64,000 nt of DNA from JAIEPX01 sp963725255 (GCA_963725255.1 CAVRXV010000004.1:248001-312000); one strand, 5' to 3'; numbered from the stretch's first letter, positions 45,700 to 55,236 are shown. The notes: generated from the letters alone by a model not told the origin. Numbers and translations: made by a program.

Positions 45700-45990
45700 A
45701 TGAAGAACCCAACCTTAAGTCCTGAGTTTAAACGAGAGGCTGTTCGATTATTAGAGCAAAAGGATACAAACGCTGCTCAGTTAGCGCGTGAGCTAGGGGT
45801 AAAGCGTAATCAATTGTATAAATGGCAAAAAGAAATTCAAGCTAATGGTAAGAAGGCCTTTCCTGGCAAGGGGCAACATCACAAACCAATCGATGAAACA
45901 AAAGCTTTAAAAGCTAAAATAAGGCAACTTGAGCTGGAGAACGAAATCCTAAAAAAGGCAGCAGTGTACTTCACAGAGAATGCCGAGTGA
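45700..45990 (+). CDS. IS3-family transposase OrfA
   Basis: Ninety-six residues from ATG 45700 with AGGAG upstream; an ATG at 45673 opens the same frame. Residues 1-50 form a helix-turn-helix (PTLSPEFKREAVRLLEQKD, LARELGVKRNQLYKWQKE), and the C-terminus a leucine zipper (LKAKIRQLELENEILKKAA). A slippery A-rich run followed by G (CCTAAAAAAGGC, ~45950-45960) lies near the zipper end, where IS3 elements shift -1 to make the OrfAB transposase. Confidence 0.93.
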   Translation: MKNPTLSPEFKREAVRLLEQKDTNAAQLARELGVKRNQLYKWQKEIQANGKKAFPGKGQHHKPIDETKALKAKIRQLELENEILKKAAVYFTENAE

Positions 45991-46847
45991 AGTACACATT
46001 TATTAAAACCAATCGAGAGATTTATCCCATCACTTTGCTTTGCAAAGTGATGATGGTATCACGTCGAGGATTTTATAATTGGTTGACTTGTCCGAACTCA
46101 GCCAGGACAAAAGAAAATCAGCAACTCATTGAGAGAATACACCAAATTTTTAATCAGAATAGGCAGGTATATGGTGCTCCAAGAATTCATAAAACATTGT
46201 TAGAGCTGGGATATAAATGCAGTTTGAATCGAGTGGCACGATTGATGCACATTGCAAAAATTGTCCCTAAAACGATCAAGAAATTTAGGATCACAACAGA
46301 TTCAAGGAAGAGCTTAAATCCAGCAAAAAACCTATTAGATCGTGAATTTTCACCTGGTATGATGAATCAAGTCTGGGCCTGTGATGTCACCTACATACCT
46401 ACTCGAGAGGGTTGGTTGTTTTTGGCTGTGGTTTTAGATTTATTTTCACGAAAAGTTGTCGGGTGGTCAATGGGTGAGCGTTTAGAAAGCAAATTAGCTC
46501 AACAAGCTTTGAGGAACGCAGTTTGTCAAAGACAAATAGCTCAAGGGATGTTAATCCATTCGGATAGAGGGAAGGAGTATTATGCAAAAAATTATCAAGC
46601 GTTATTGAGATCCTATGGTATGGTATGCAGTATGAGTCGCAAAGGTGAATGTTATGATAATGCTGTGGTGGAGAGCTTTTTTCACAGTCTCAAAGTTGAG
46701 CTTGTTCATCATAATGATTACCATAAGCGAAGTGAGGCAAGAAGCTCTTTGTTTGAATACATTGAGCTATTTTATAATCGGCAACGAAAGCATTCTTATT
46801 TGAACTATCTATCTCCGATAGAGTTTGAGGAGCGCTGTGTTGCTTAA
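45987..46847 (+). CDS. IS3-family transposase OrfB (rve integrase core)
   Basis: 286 residues from a GTG that overlaps the orfA stop (GTGA), in the -1 frame. It holds the HTH_21 region (GAPRIHKTLLELGYKCSLNR) and the DDE integrase core: WACDVTYIPT (first D), MLIHSDRGKEYYAKNY (second D) and CYDNAVVESFFHSLKVELVH (E). All catalytic residues are present and the frame is open, so the element may be active. It is normally expressed as an OrfAB fusion by frameshifting. Confidence 0.95.
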   Translation: MKYTFIKTNREIYPITLLCKVMMVSRRGFYNWLTCPNSARTKENQQLIERIHQIFNQNRQVYGAPRIHKTLLELGYKCSLNRVARLMHIAKIVPKTIKKFRITTDSRKSLNPAKNLLDREFSPGMMNQVWACDVTYIPTREGWLFLAVVLDLFSRKVVGWSMGERLESKLAQQALRNAVCQRQIAQGMLIHSDRGKEYYAKNYQALLRSYGMVCSMSRKGECYDNAVVESFFHSLKVELVHHNDYHKRSEARSSLFEYIELFYNRQRKHSYLNYLSPIEFEERCVA

Positions 46848-46876
46848 CTTGAGTGTGTGTTTTATTGGGGTAAGAT

Positions 46877-46992
46877 CAGATCTAATAATAAGCATGCTCT
46901 GTTCTGTCAGACAATAGTGTAAAGTATCCATCATTATTAGGTCTGCACCATTTCCTTGGAAGAGAAAGGGGTCAGATCTAATAATAAGCATG
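46877..46992. repeat. GGTCAGATCTAATAATA palindrome and direct repeat beside the IS
   Basis: CAGATCTAATAAT (46877-46889) pairs with ATTATTAGGTCTG (46933-46945). CAGATCTAATAATAAGCATG occurs twice in direct orientation (46877-46896 and 46973-46992). The sequence is related at its core to the arms of the 36153-36287 element. Confidence 0.8.
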
Positions 46993-47027
46993 TTCTGCTC
47001 TAACAGGCTAACCCTTTTACTATCCCT

Positions 47028-47093
47028 GTCATCGCGAGCGTAGCGTGGCGATCCAGAAAATTCACTGGATCGCCACGCTACGCTCGCGATGAC
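47028..47093. repeat. Perfect 29-bp inverted repeat with 8-nt loop
   Basis: GTCATCGCGAGCGTAGCGTG and onward to ...GATCCAG (47028-47056) is exactly mirrored at 47065-47093. GC-rich, unlike its surroundings. This looks like a dispersed palindromic repeat of the kind scattered through rickettsial and legionellal intergenic regions. It lies 84 bp before tRNA-Thr. Confidence 0.9.
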
Positions 47094-47177
47094 GTGCATT
47101 CGCATACTTGGTAATTTGGGTTGCTTTGTTTACGCCTTGATTTGCCCTGCTGCCCCGGGTGATAATGCTCCGCCCTT

Positions 47178-47253
<76 letters not shown>

Positions 47254-47412
47254 CAAATTTCCTTGGAACCCCTATTAGATGCAAGGAGACTTATAATTTT
47301 CAAAATTCGCAAGGCAAACTTGATTGGGTATTTTCAGCTCTTTTTTCAAGAACTAAATTCAAAAGGTTTTTGGTCTACTAGGAGCTTGCTGGATCTACTA
47401 GGCCCTGGTTGA

Positions 47413-47440
47413 GTTCCGAGTAGATCTACTCGGAACTTTT
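47413..47440 (+). terminator. Palindromic terminator after tRNA-Thr
   Basis: GTTCCGAGTAGATCTACTCGGAAC, a 24-nt perfect palindrome, followed by TTTTGTTT, about 160 bp past the tRNA. Stem plus U-tract fits an intrinsic terminator. Confidence 0.6.
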
Positions 47441-47490
47441 GTTTGATCTGCTACAATTCTTGTCGATTTTGTGTGTTGATTAATTAGAAT

Positions 47491-47553
47491 TTAGAAATTA
47501 TCCAAGAGCCTGAACCCCACGAAAAAATTGCTATGAATCTTAATGCTAATTAA
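47491..47553 (+). pseudogene. Remnant of a GNAT acetyltransferase 3' end
   Basis: Twenty codons and a stop read LEIIQEPEPHEKIAMNLNAN, matching IIEKPEPHENIVLKFNVN at the end of the intact GNAT gene (55811-56323). Matching continues ~25 bp past the stop (ATCTGTCAACATTA / ATCTGCCAACATTA). It marks the left edge of the 47.5-56.3 kb accessory segment, and the intact gene marks the right edge. Confidence 0.85.
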
Positions 47554-48286
47554 CTTTTGTATCTGTCAACATTACTACAGCATTTTCAGAGGGATTGATA
47601 AGGTATATCGTTAATTGATTTAAAATGCGTAACATTTTCTCATTTATTTCAGGCATAGAGGTTGATAACAACTTTTCTGCGTTCTGGACGTATTGTGAGG
47701 GTTTTAGATCCGATGCGCAATGTTCCGTCATGCCCGTAATTAATTCGTCTGTCATTTCCATGTGGCATTGTAAACCATAGACACGTTCGTTAAAGCGAAT
47801 GATTTGTCGAGGGCAACCATCACTATAAGCTAATATTGTGCTACCAACTGGAACGCCTGGCATATCATTATGCCAATGCATAACATTAAAGGATTTTGGC
47901 AGATTCTTAAAAATAGGGTCGTTGATGCCTTCATTTGTTAAGTGAATGGGAAATACGCCGACTTCTTTATGTGGACTGCGTTCAGTTTTAGCGTCTAAAC
48001 TTTCAGCAATAATCTGCGCTCCCAGGCAAATGCCAAGCACAGATTTTTTCTGATCAATCGCTAGTTTTGTCAAAGCAATTTCATCGCGTAAATAAGGATA
48101 TTTATCTAGTTCAAGAGGGCTTTGTGGACCGCCCATGATAACTAAAAAATCGATTTCTGAGATCTCAGGTAATTGTTCGCCACGATAAGTATGAGTATAT
48201 GAGAGTGCATGGCCATTTCTAATCACCCATGTTCCAATGACGCCTGGTTTTTCAAAGGGGGCGTGAATAATAATGTGTACGCGCAT
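47546..48286 (-). CDS. Class I glutamine amidotransferase-like protein (GMP-synthase GATase family)
   Basis: From ATG 48286 with AGGAAA upstream (a TTG opens the frame at 48292), 246 residues. A stand-alone GATase1: FLVIMGGPQSPLELDKYPY (oxyanion loop), SVLGICLGAQIIAESLD (nucleophile cysteine), and LQCHMEMTDE (histidine and glutamate), so the triad is complete. Such proteins release ammonia from glutamine or hydrolyse gamma-glutamyl compounds; the acceptor is unknown. It overlaps the GNAT remnant by a few bases at its 3' end. Confidence 0.85.
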   Translation of the reverse strand: MRVHIIIHAPFEKPGVIGTWVIRNGHALSYTHTYRGEQLPEISEIDFLVIMGGPQSPLELDKYPYLRDEIALTKLAIDQKKSVLGICLGAQIIAESLDAKTERSPHKEVGVFPIHLTNEGINDPIFKNLPKSFNVMHWHNDMPGVPVGSTILAYSDGCPRQIIRFNERVYGLQCHMEMTDELITGMTEHCASDLKPSQYVQNAEKLLSTSMPEINEKMLRILNQLTIYLINPSENAVVMLTDTKVN

Positions 48287-48327
48287 AAACAATTTCCTAG
48301 AAAATAATCCTGTTCATTTTATGGGGC

Positions 48328-48483
48328 TTAAAGAGGATTGTCTAGAAAGCTTGTTTTTATTTCTAATCCTTTCAATCTCCCCGATATAGACCACGCGAGC
48401 TTCTTCTTTGCTTGCCCGTCAGGTTCGATTGGTCTGGCAAAACCATATTTTAGATAAAAATAATCTAGTGCTTGGACCTTTTA
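48328..48483 (-). pseudogene. Degraded fragment homologous to 54909-55112
   Basis: Reading the minus strand gives ALDYFYLKYGFARPIEPDGQ then KLAWSISGRLKGLEI..., matching the 67-aa ORF at 54909-55112 (ALNYFFQKYDFPDTSNLTGE, VWPILVKLKALEIE). No start is visible. The two copies lie on either side of the nuclease/helicase pair. The rest of the 48287-48620 gap shows only AT-rich sequence with TTGACA (48490) and TATAAT (48528) too far apart to be one promoter. Confidence 0.7.
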
Positions 48484-48620
48484 ATATAGTTGACAAACTG
48501 ACGAAAAACAAAATTGTGTTTGTATTCTATAATATTAATTATAGACTAAGTTATTGTAAATTGATTAGATGGTAATTGAGTTCAACGAAACTATTGTGCG
48601 GTCGGATATGAAGGAGATAG

Positions 48621-50639
48621 ATGATGACACTAAAGTATTTTGATAAATCAAAATTTGTGCTATCAATGGAATGTCCAACAAAGTTATACTATCGTGTTAG
48701 ACCAGACAAATATCAGAGTGTAAAATCGGAAAATGTATTTTTGAAAGCGCTTACGGATGCGGGGTATCAGGTGGGAGAGCTTGCGAAGTGTTACTACCGT
48801 GATGAGGAAAATTATGATTTGTCAGATCTCACCGTTGAGGATGCATTGTCGCAAACGACAGAGTTGCTCAAGAAAAGAACAGTTGTTATTTTTGAAGGAT
48901 CAATTACGCATCATAATTTGTTGGCGCGAGTAGATATCATAGTTAAAGCTGACAATCAGTTGAGATTGATCGAAGTTAAGTCAAAAGTTTGGGATGAAAA
49001 TAAAGATTCCTTTTTTGCGAAAAATAAGAAAGGGATTTTAGGAAAGTGGAAGAAATATATTTATGATATCGCATTTCAAAAGCATATTTTAGAAAAAGCA
49101 TATCCATCTTTTAATATTTCGACATATTTGGCGTTATTAGATAAAAAAGCTGAGTGCCCAACTAGTGGATTAAATGAAAAGTTTAGGGTGTCACGAGATA
49201 AAAAGGGATTAGTAAAAACTTTTGGATCTGATAAAGTTACACCGGAAGATCTTCATATTAAATTGATTATTGAGAAACAAGTAGATGAGTGTGTAAAATA
49301 TTTAAGGGATGATATGAAGTTCAGAGATGGATTGAGTTTTGATGAATATATAAATCAGATGGCAGGTTTTCACAATGAAGATAAGAAAATTAAACCAATT
49401 ATAGGAGCTATTTGTCAATCCTGTGAGTTTAGAGTATCAAAAGAAGCTCTAGAAAAGAATAAGCGATCGGGTTTCGCGGAATGTTGGATGGAGGCTGCGG
49501 GATTCAAAGATGAAGATTTTGATCGCAGTAGTGTACTGGATTTATGGGGATATAAAAAAAAGGATGAGGAGGTTAAAAATAATGTATATTTCCTTGATCA
49601 AGTCGATGAGAAAAAATTTACGCGAAAGGCCAAAACTATTAAAACTGAACGAGGCTTATCAGAGAGCCAACGTCAATTATTGCAAGTCCAGAAAGCAAAG
49701 AAAAGGAATAATTCTGCGTATATAGATAAGGAAGGGCTTTATAGAGAAATTAAAGCTTGGGTGTATCCATTACATTTTATTGATTTCGAAACAGTAACGC
49801 CTGCGATACCCTTCTACAAAGGAGCTCATCCGTATCAAGGTATTGCATTTCAGTTCTCGCATCATATTTTGAATCAAAATGGATCAGTTGAGCATTTTGC
49901 GCAGTACTTGAATGCAGAAATTGGAATCAACCCTCATTTAAACTTTTTACGCGAATTGAAAACTTCTCTTTCAAATGATAATGGCAAAATATTTTCTTAT
50001 GGTACTCATGAGAACACATATATAAATTACATGCTGAACGACATTCATAATAATGATAATGAAATAAAAGATAAGGAAGAGCTCGTTGAGTTTATGAAAT
50101 CTATTTCAAAACCCTATTCTAAGTGCGTAGACAAATGGGAAGTGGGATCAAGATGTATGATAGACCTTAGGTGTTTAGTTGAAAAATATACATTTGATCC
50201 AATGATTTATGGGAAAACATCCATTAAGAAAGTACTGCCTTCAATTATGAGTAGCTCAGAATTTTTAAAGAAGAAATACTCGAAAAAGATTTATGGTAAA
50301 AATGCAGAAATAAAAAGCCTGAATTATTCAAAACCTATTTCTTGGTTTGTTCAAGAAGGTTCTCGTGTGGTTGATCCTTATGCTTTGTTACCTAAATTGT
50401 TCGAAAAAATAGAAGTCACTCAGGAAGAGGTTGCTTTCTTCTTTAATTATGATGATCTGCGAGAGGGCGGTGCGGCTTCAACTGCGTATATGTATATGCA
50501 ATTTTTTGAGATGTCAGATCTTGAGCGTGAATCTCTCAGGATGGCGCTTTTAAAATACTGCGAACTTGATACTCTAGCTATGGTAATGATTGTTGAATCC
50601 TGGATTGATTATCTCAAGAGTAATCTTACAAAATTGTAA
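48621..50639 (+). CDS. Cas4-like PD-(D/E)XK nuclease fused to DUF2779
   Basis: 672 residues with GAAGGAG before the ATG. N-terminal part: a PD-(D/E)XK nuclease core (ARVDIIVKADNQLRLIEVKS, ~105-120, with D, E and K) and four cysteines placed as in Cas4/AddB iron-sulphur nucleases (SMECPTK near 18; ICQSCEF near 265; AECWMEA near 287). C-terminal part: DUF2779, starting at LHFIDFETVTPAIPFYKG (~387) and ending with ELDTLAMVMI (~652), an RNase-H-like DEDD exonuclease pattern. It is followed 151 bp later by a large helicase on the same strand. Together they suggest a DNA- or RNA-targeting defence module; no published system of this pairing is known to me. Confidence 0.82.
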   Translation: MMTLKYFDKSKFVLSMECPTKLYYRVRPDKYQSVKSENVFLKALTDAGYQVGELAKCYYRDEENYDLSDLTVEDALSQTTELLKKRTVVIFEGSITHHNLLARVDIIVKADNQLRLIEVKSKVWDENKDSFFAKNKKGILGKWKKYIYDIAFQKHILEKAYPSFNISTYLALLDKKAECPTSGLNEKFRVSRDKKGLVKTFGSDKVTPEDLHIKLIIEKQVDECVKYLRDDMKFRDGLSFDEYINQMAGFHNEDKKIKPIIGAICQSCEFRVSKEALEKNKRSGFAECWMEAAGFKDEDFDRSSVLDLWGYKKKDEEVKNNVYFLDQVDEKKFTRKAKTIKTERGLSESQRQLLQVQKAKKRNNSAYIDKEGLYREIKAWVYPLHFIDFETVTPAIPFYKGAHPYQGIAFQFSHHILNQNGSVEHFAQYLNAEIGINPHLNFLRELKTSLSNDNGKIFSYGTHENTYINYMLNDIHNNDNEIKDKEELVEFMKSISKPYSKCVDKWEVGSRCMIDLRCLVEKYTFDPMIYGKTSIKKVLPSIMSSSEFLKKKYSKKIYGKNAEIKSLNYSKPISWFVQEGSRVVDPYALLPKLFEKIEVTQEEVAFFFNYDDLREGGAASTAYMYMQFFEMSDLERESLRMALLKYCELDTLAMVMIVESWIDYLKSNLTKL

Positions 50640-50790
50640 GTATGTTTTACAAAGGTGTGCCCTATTATTAATTACATAAATAATTTTTTTACTCTGCAAT
50701 ATCAAAATACCCTAAATATAAGCTAGGAACAAAAGTTCAGGCAATGTGATATAATATATGTAGGAAAAGTTTTAATCGGAAATCATTGAC

Positions 50791-53700
50791 ATGGAATCGT
50801 CAACAACATTTCAAGCTAAGATACTTCGCTGTGCTAAAAGCATCTCGGATTATAATTTGTATTTTGCTGGATTAGAATGGAGCTTGATAGACCCAATTAT
50901 TATAGAAGATAGAAAAGATCTAAGGTCAATGCCTCAATGGAAAGAAAGGTTAGATCCCTATAATCATCAAATTAATAATCTTATCAATTTTTGTAGGCGG
51001 CTTCCTGTAACATTAATTGCAGATGATGTGGGTTTGGGGAAGACGATATCCGCGGGCTTAATAATTAGTGAAATGATTTCACGAGGTCGTATTTCAAAAA
51101 TACTTATTGTTAGTCCTAAAATACTATTGCCTCAGTGGCGTGAAGAGTTAGTAAGTAAATTTTATATTCCTTCTGAGATAGTTATCGGTTCAGATATTTC
51201 AAAAATTAAAAAAACAATTGGATTGCAGGTAATTCTAACTACGTATTCAACATCAAGGTTGCATTTTTCAGATCTCGAAAAAATTGGATTTGAAATGCTA
51301 ATCCTTGATGAAGCTCATAAGCTGAGAAATCTTTGTGGGGTTCAAGAGTCTCCTAAAATCGCAAAAATATTTAATCAGGCTTTCGAAAATCGTGCTTTCA
51401 AATATGTCCTTATGCTCACTGCTACTCCGATTCAGAATCGTTTGTGGGATATATATTCACTGATACAGTTACTAACATCTGCTCGTGGGGTGGAGAATCC
51501 ATTCGGGACAGAAGGTAACTTCGCTAAAGAATATATTTCAGATGAACGTAGTAAAGCTAGAAAGTTAAGGCCAGATAAGCAGGAAAAATTTCGTTCTATC
51601 GTATATAGCTATATTTCGAGGATTAGAAGAAATCAAGTAAATTTATTTTTTCCAGATCGTATCGTAAAGTTAGTTAAAGTTGATAGGTTCCCAAGTGAAG
51701 TAAGATTGTTTAATTTATTAAGTAAAAAAATAAAAAACCTGCATAAATTTGCACAAATCTCACTACTGCAAGCTTGCGTTAGTAGTTCTCATGCGCTTGC
51801 TAAAGAATTAGAGAATATGGCAAGAAATGGAACTGTAAGTGATGAATTTGCTATAGAAGTAAGATCGGTTATCGAAGAAGATGATGTATCTGCAAAATTG
51901 CAAGGACTTGGCGCCTTAATAGATGATCTAATAATAGAAAATCCAAAGGAATGGCGTGTTGTTATTTTTACTTGCAGACGTGAAACGCAGTCAATAATCT
52001 ACGATTACCTTATAAGGAAAGGGTGCGCATGTGGTGTAATCAATGGGGATTCTGCTGATAGAAACCAAGAGGTTGTCAAAGAGTTTAATAACCAATTTAT
52101 AACAATGCATGTAATTATATCAACAGAAGCAGGATCGGAAGGGCTGAATTTGCAGGTGGCTAATGTATTGGTAAATTATGATTTGCCCTGGAACCCCATG
52201 ATAGTTGAACAGAGGATTGGTCGTTTGCAAAGACTGTCATCAAATCACGCCAAAGTTACTGTCATGAACATTATACTGAAAGATACTTTCGAGGAGTTTA
52301 TTGTTGGTCGATTAATGGAAAAAATACAGTTGGCTTGTCATGCTGTTGGTAACATTGAGTCACTTTTGCAGCCACTTGGCATAGACGACGAAGATGATGA
52401 TTCCTCATTTGAGCAGAAAATAAAAGATCTGGTCCTTACGTCTTTGTCCGGAAAAGATATTGAGCAAGCTGTTGATATGGAAGAAAATAATATTCTTGAA
52501 GCTAAACGACAGTTAGAAGAAAATGAGGAAAATATTAACCAATTACTAGGTGATGGATCTGACTTTATTTATCAAGGACCACGATTTCCAAGATTACAAC
52601 CATCTAAATACTCGATGGATTCTTTGGCATTCACAAAGGAGGCCTTATTACACTTTGACAATAAGAATGGAAAGGAAGATGAAATTAATGCGGGTTATGT
52701 AGGTGGAGTAAAACAATCAAGGGATTATTCACCAGGCACAATTAATTTTGATAGATTAGTGAGTCAAACTATTGAGAACGCACTTCATTTGGTTCAAGAC
52801 TTAGATATTGAGCTATATCAACGAAACGAACAAGTTTGTAAAGAATGGGCTACTAAATTTGGCGGCGTATATCAATCTATATCAATAAAAGATACTCAGA
52901 GAAGATATGTTGGTAGTGCATTATTAAGGGTACGAGTTACAGTTGCATATGACAGTTATGAAAAATTAATCAATGTTGAATGTAATGAATTTTCATCCGA
53001 TGATACCATTGAACTTGATGATATTAGTCCTCTTGGTCAAATTATCAATAGTCCAGATGAACTGAGGATTTCTACGAATCATTTAATTTCTGAAGCAATG
53101 AAGGATGAGTCCGTATCAGAATTTAGTAGGTTTTATTCCGAAAGACTTGAGGAAGAGCTCAAGTATATTCAAAATAATGAAGCTAAAAAAATTAAATTAC
53201 TTGATGATTTAACGCCAAGAATAAATATTATGTTAGTAGGATTGCAAGGAGCATTGAGAAGAGTGAATAAAGTAGTAGTTCAATATTCGCTAGGTGAAAG
53301 TGAAATCTATTTGAGCGATCTTGCATTGTGCTCATCTGAAAACAGGATATTAAAACAACCAAGTTTTAAAATATGTGAAGTTAGTTCTAGAAAAGTTCCT
53401 ATCGATTGTTTTGATAAATGCGATATTTCGGGAAAACTTGTCATTAAAGATTTATTGTTTAAATCAGAGACTAGTGGCAGGCGCGCTCTTCAGGGATATA
53501 GTGTAATCTGTGAAACAACAGGAAAGAAAGTAATTGTAGATGAGGTTGTAAAATCTGATATATCTCATAAATATATTGCTCGAAATGATGTTAAAACTTC
53601 AGCTGTTAGTGGTAAGCGAGCAGAGCCAGAATATTTTGGAATGTGTGATTTTACATTAGAAGATGTGCTTCTCAGTGAGCTTGCAGTTAGTCAATATTCC

Positions 53701-54408
53701 AGAAAACACTACCGTATTGATGAGCAAAGGACATCAGCAATTTCGGGGAAATCAGGACATAAGTCGGAATTTGTTGAGTGCTCTATTACCCTGCAACCAA
53801 TGTTTATTGAAGAGTGCGAGAAATCTGAGGTATCAGGAAAGATTGTAATGCCAGGATTGCTTGAAATTTGTTCGGTTTCAGGTAAAAAAGCATTACCTAT
53901 TGAGATGGACAAATCGGCTGTATCTGGAAAAGTCGCATTGAAAAAATATTTTGTGATCAGCAGCCTATCTGAGGCTCATTTGTTAGAGCAAGAGGCTATT
54001 CGATCATCTGCTGGTAAATTTTGCTCTCCAGAAGAGACAAAGGCCTGCTGTTGGAGCGGAAAACAATATCATATCGATGATCTGAGAATTTGCAAATTGA
54101 CCGGACTAAGAATGCATTATAAATACATTAATTCAAGAGGAATGTCTGAGATATTATGTGATCTTCTGGACGGGGTTAATACAAGAACAGATAAATCAGA
54201 ATTATGGAATTCTATCGTTCCACATATTGCGGGACTGCGGGATCCGAATAGTTCAAAAATTGTTAATGCCGTGATTTCTCCTGATTACAAAAAAATAGCA
54301 TTGAGAATAGTTACACGAAAATGGTTCGGAATGAGTGTTCACTATCATGGTTTGTTTTTTTCGCTTTTAGATAATCTTAGGATTGGTCAAATCATACACG
54401 TTAAATAA
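50791..54408 (+). CDS. SNF2-family helicase with repetitive Cys/SGK C-terminal domain
   Basis: 1205 residues. Helicase motifs: ADDVGLGKTISAGLIISEM (I, ~77), LILDEAHKLRN (II, ~172), MLTATPIQNRLWD (III, ~210), STEAGSEGLNLQVANVLVNY (V) and WNPMIVEQRIGRLQRL (VI, ~472), as in RapA/SNF2 translocases. After a coiled, acidic middle, residues ~845-1110 contain about fifteen repeats of ~18 residues centred on [ST]xSGK, often with a cysteine three residues before (CDISGK, CSVSGK, CWSGK). The repeat is not a family I recognise and may be zinc-binding beads or a beta solenoid. Ribosome site weak (GGAAA). The partner is the preceding DUF2779 nuclease. Confidence 0.85.
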   Translation: MESSTTFQAKILRCAKSISDYNLYFAGLEWSLIDPIIIEDRKDLRSMPQWKERLDPYNHQINNLINFCRRLPVTLIADDVGLGKTISAGLIISEMISRGRISKILIVSPKILLPQWREELVSKFYIPSEIVIGSDISKIKKTIGLQVILTTYSTSRLHFSDLEKIGFEMLILDEAHKLRNLCGVQESPKIAKIFNQAFENRAFKYVLMLTATPIQNRLWDIYSLIQLLTSARGVENPFGTEGNFAKEYISDERSKARKLRPDKQEKFRSIVYSYISRIRRNQVNLFFPDRIVKLVKVDRFPSEVRLFNLLSKKIKNLHKFAQISLLQACVSSSHALAKELENMARNGTVSDEFAIEVRSVIEEDDVSAKLQGLGALIDDLIIENPKEWRVVIFTCRRETQSIIYDYLIRKGCACGVINGDSADRNQEVVKEFNNQFITMHVIISTEAGSEGLNLQVANVLVNYDLPWNPMIVEQRIGRLQRLSSNHAKVTVMNIILKDTFEEFIVGRLMEKIQLACHAVGNIESLLQPLGIDDEDDDSSFEQKIKDLVLTSLSGKDIEQAVDMEENNILEAKRQLEENEENINQLLGDGSDFIYQGPRFPRLQPSKYSMDSLAFTKEALLHFDNKNGKEDEINAGYVGGVKQSRDYSPGTINFDRLVSQTIENALHLVQDLDIELYQRNEQVCKEWATKFGGVYQSISIKDTQRRYVGSALLRVRVTVAYDSYEKLINVECNEFSSDDTIELDDISPLGQIINSPDELRISTNHLISEAMKDESVSEFSRFYSERLEEELKYIQNNEAKKIKLLDDLTPRINIMLVGLQGALRRVNKVVVQYSLGESEIYLSDLALCSSENRILKQPSFKICEVSSRKVPIDCFDKCDISGKLVIKDLLFKSETSGRRALQGYSVICETTGKKVIVDEVVKSDISHKYIARNDVKTSAVSGKRAEPEYFGMCDFTLEDVLLSELAVSQYSRKHYRIDEQRTSAISGKSGHKSEFVECSITLQPMFIEECEKSEVSGKIVMPGLLEICSVSGKKALPIEMDKSAVSGKVALKKYFVISSLSEAHLLEQEAIRSSAGKFCSPEETKACCWSGKQYHIDDLRICKLTGLRMHYKYINSRGMSEILCDLLDGVNTRTDKSELWNSIVPHIAGLRDPNSSKIVNAVISPDYKKIALRIVTRKWFGMSVHYHGLFFSLLDNLRIGQIIHVK

Positions 54409-54908
54409 TCAATCTCTTTTTTTTTGATTTTTCAATATATTGACCCCAAGAAATTTCACTAACAGGCTGTTGGAGATTTAGATTAGCCTTATAATCAAGA
54501 TATAGTTGCCTCATCCCTATGTATTTTTTGTGCACTAATTGAGTTACGCGAGAGATCAGTTATCCGGAATTTATGGATAACTGCTGGTGATGGATTAACA
54601 CATGATACTAAGTATTATTACCTAGATGTAATAAGTTAAAATCGTAGCGAAAGGCTCCCTTGTTCTGAAAATAAAGGATTTTAATGAGCTTTTTATTGGT
54701 GGCGTGACTCACCCACGGTGAATTAAATATACTTCCAAAAGCCTGGTATGTGCCATGCTGTCTCAGTGTTCGAGTTAGACATATGAATTATTGTGATTAT
54801 ATGCCCCATGGAAAATGGGTCACAGGCTGTGACCCAATTCCAATGTTCGGGTAGGCTATGGAAAATCTTTGCATTCTTTTCATGCTATACGTTTAGTTTA
54901 TCCAATAT
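54409..54908. other. Gene-free stretch after the helicase
   Basis: No convincing ORF in either strand. It contains a hairpin CAGTTATCC...GGATAACTG (54557-54583), similar to one after the GNAT gene (56386-56411), and otherwise AT-rich sequence. Confidence 0.6.
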
Positions 54909-55112
54909 TCAGGTTAATTGTCGCAGCTTTTGACAGGCTGGTTTTAAATAATGCAATTGTCTAGAATGAGTGTCCTGATGATTGATTTCGATTTCTAGTG
55001 CTTTCAATTTTACCAATATAGGCCATACGCGCTTGTGCTTTTGTTCTCCTGTCAGGTTCGATGTGTCTGGAAAATCATATTTCTGAAAAAAATAATTGAG
55101 AGCTTGGCTCAA
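54909..55112 (-). pseudogene. Gene remnant, 67-aa ORF related to 48328-48483
   Basis: A short open frame (MSQALNYFFQKYDFPDTSNL, ending KLRQLT) with no ribosome site. A second degraded copy lies before the DUF2779 gene. Homology of two fragments at both sides of the nuclease/helicase pair suggests duplication on insertion rather than two working genes. A real small protein cannot be excluded. Confidence 0.5.
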
Positions 55113-55236
55113 GTGGATTGCATGATTTCATCTGTATCATTACCGTGATGTTGCCTGAGGAAGATTAATTGTGTATAAAGTATTCGAGTTAAAAAATAAT
55201 TGATCAGTTCTGGGGTGTAATTCGTAAGGTTCAATT

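Larger units (their letters stand above)
45637..46870 (+). mobile_element. IS3-family insertion sequence
   Basis: About 1.23 kb. The outer sequences CCCCAAATTGACACACACTC (left) and, reversed, CCCCAATAAAACACACACTC (right, 46851-46870) are imperfect terminal inverted repeats. It carries orfA and orfB in the -1 frame. No clear target-site duplication is seen at these boundaries. Left flank GAAAGGGGTCAGAT (45616-) recurs to the right of the element (46963-), so it sits in or beside a GGTCAGATCTAATAATA palindromic repeat. Confidence 0.9.

Noticed and set aside
46809..47105. 98-aa minus-strand frame at the right end of the IS
   Set aside because: It runs through the IS terminus and two palindromes; composition reflects the inverted repeats.
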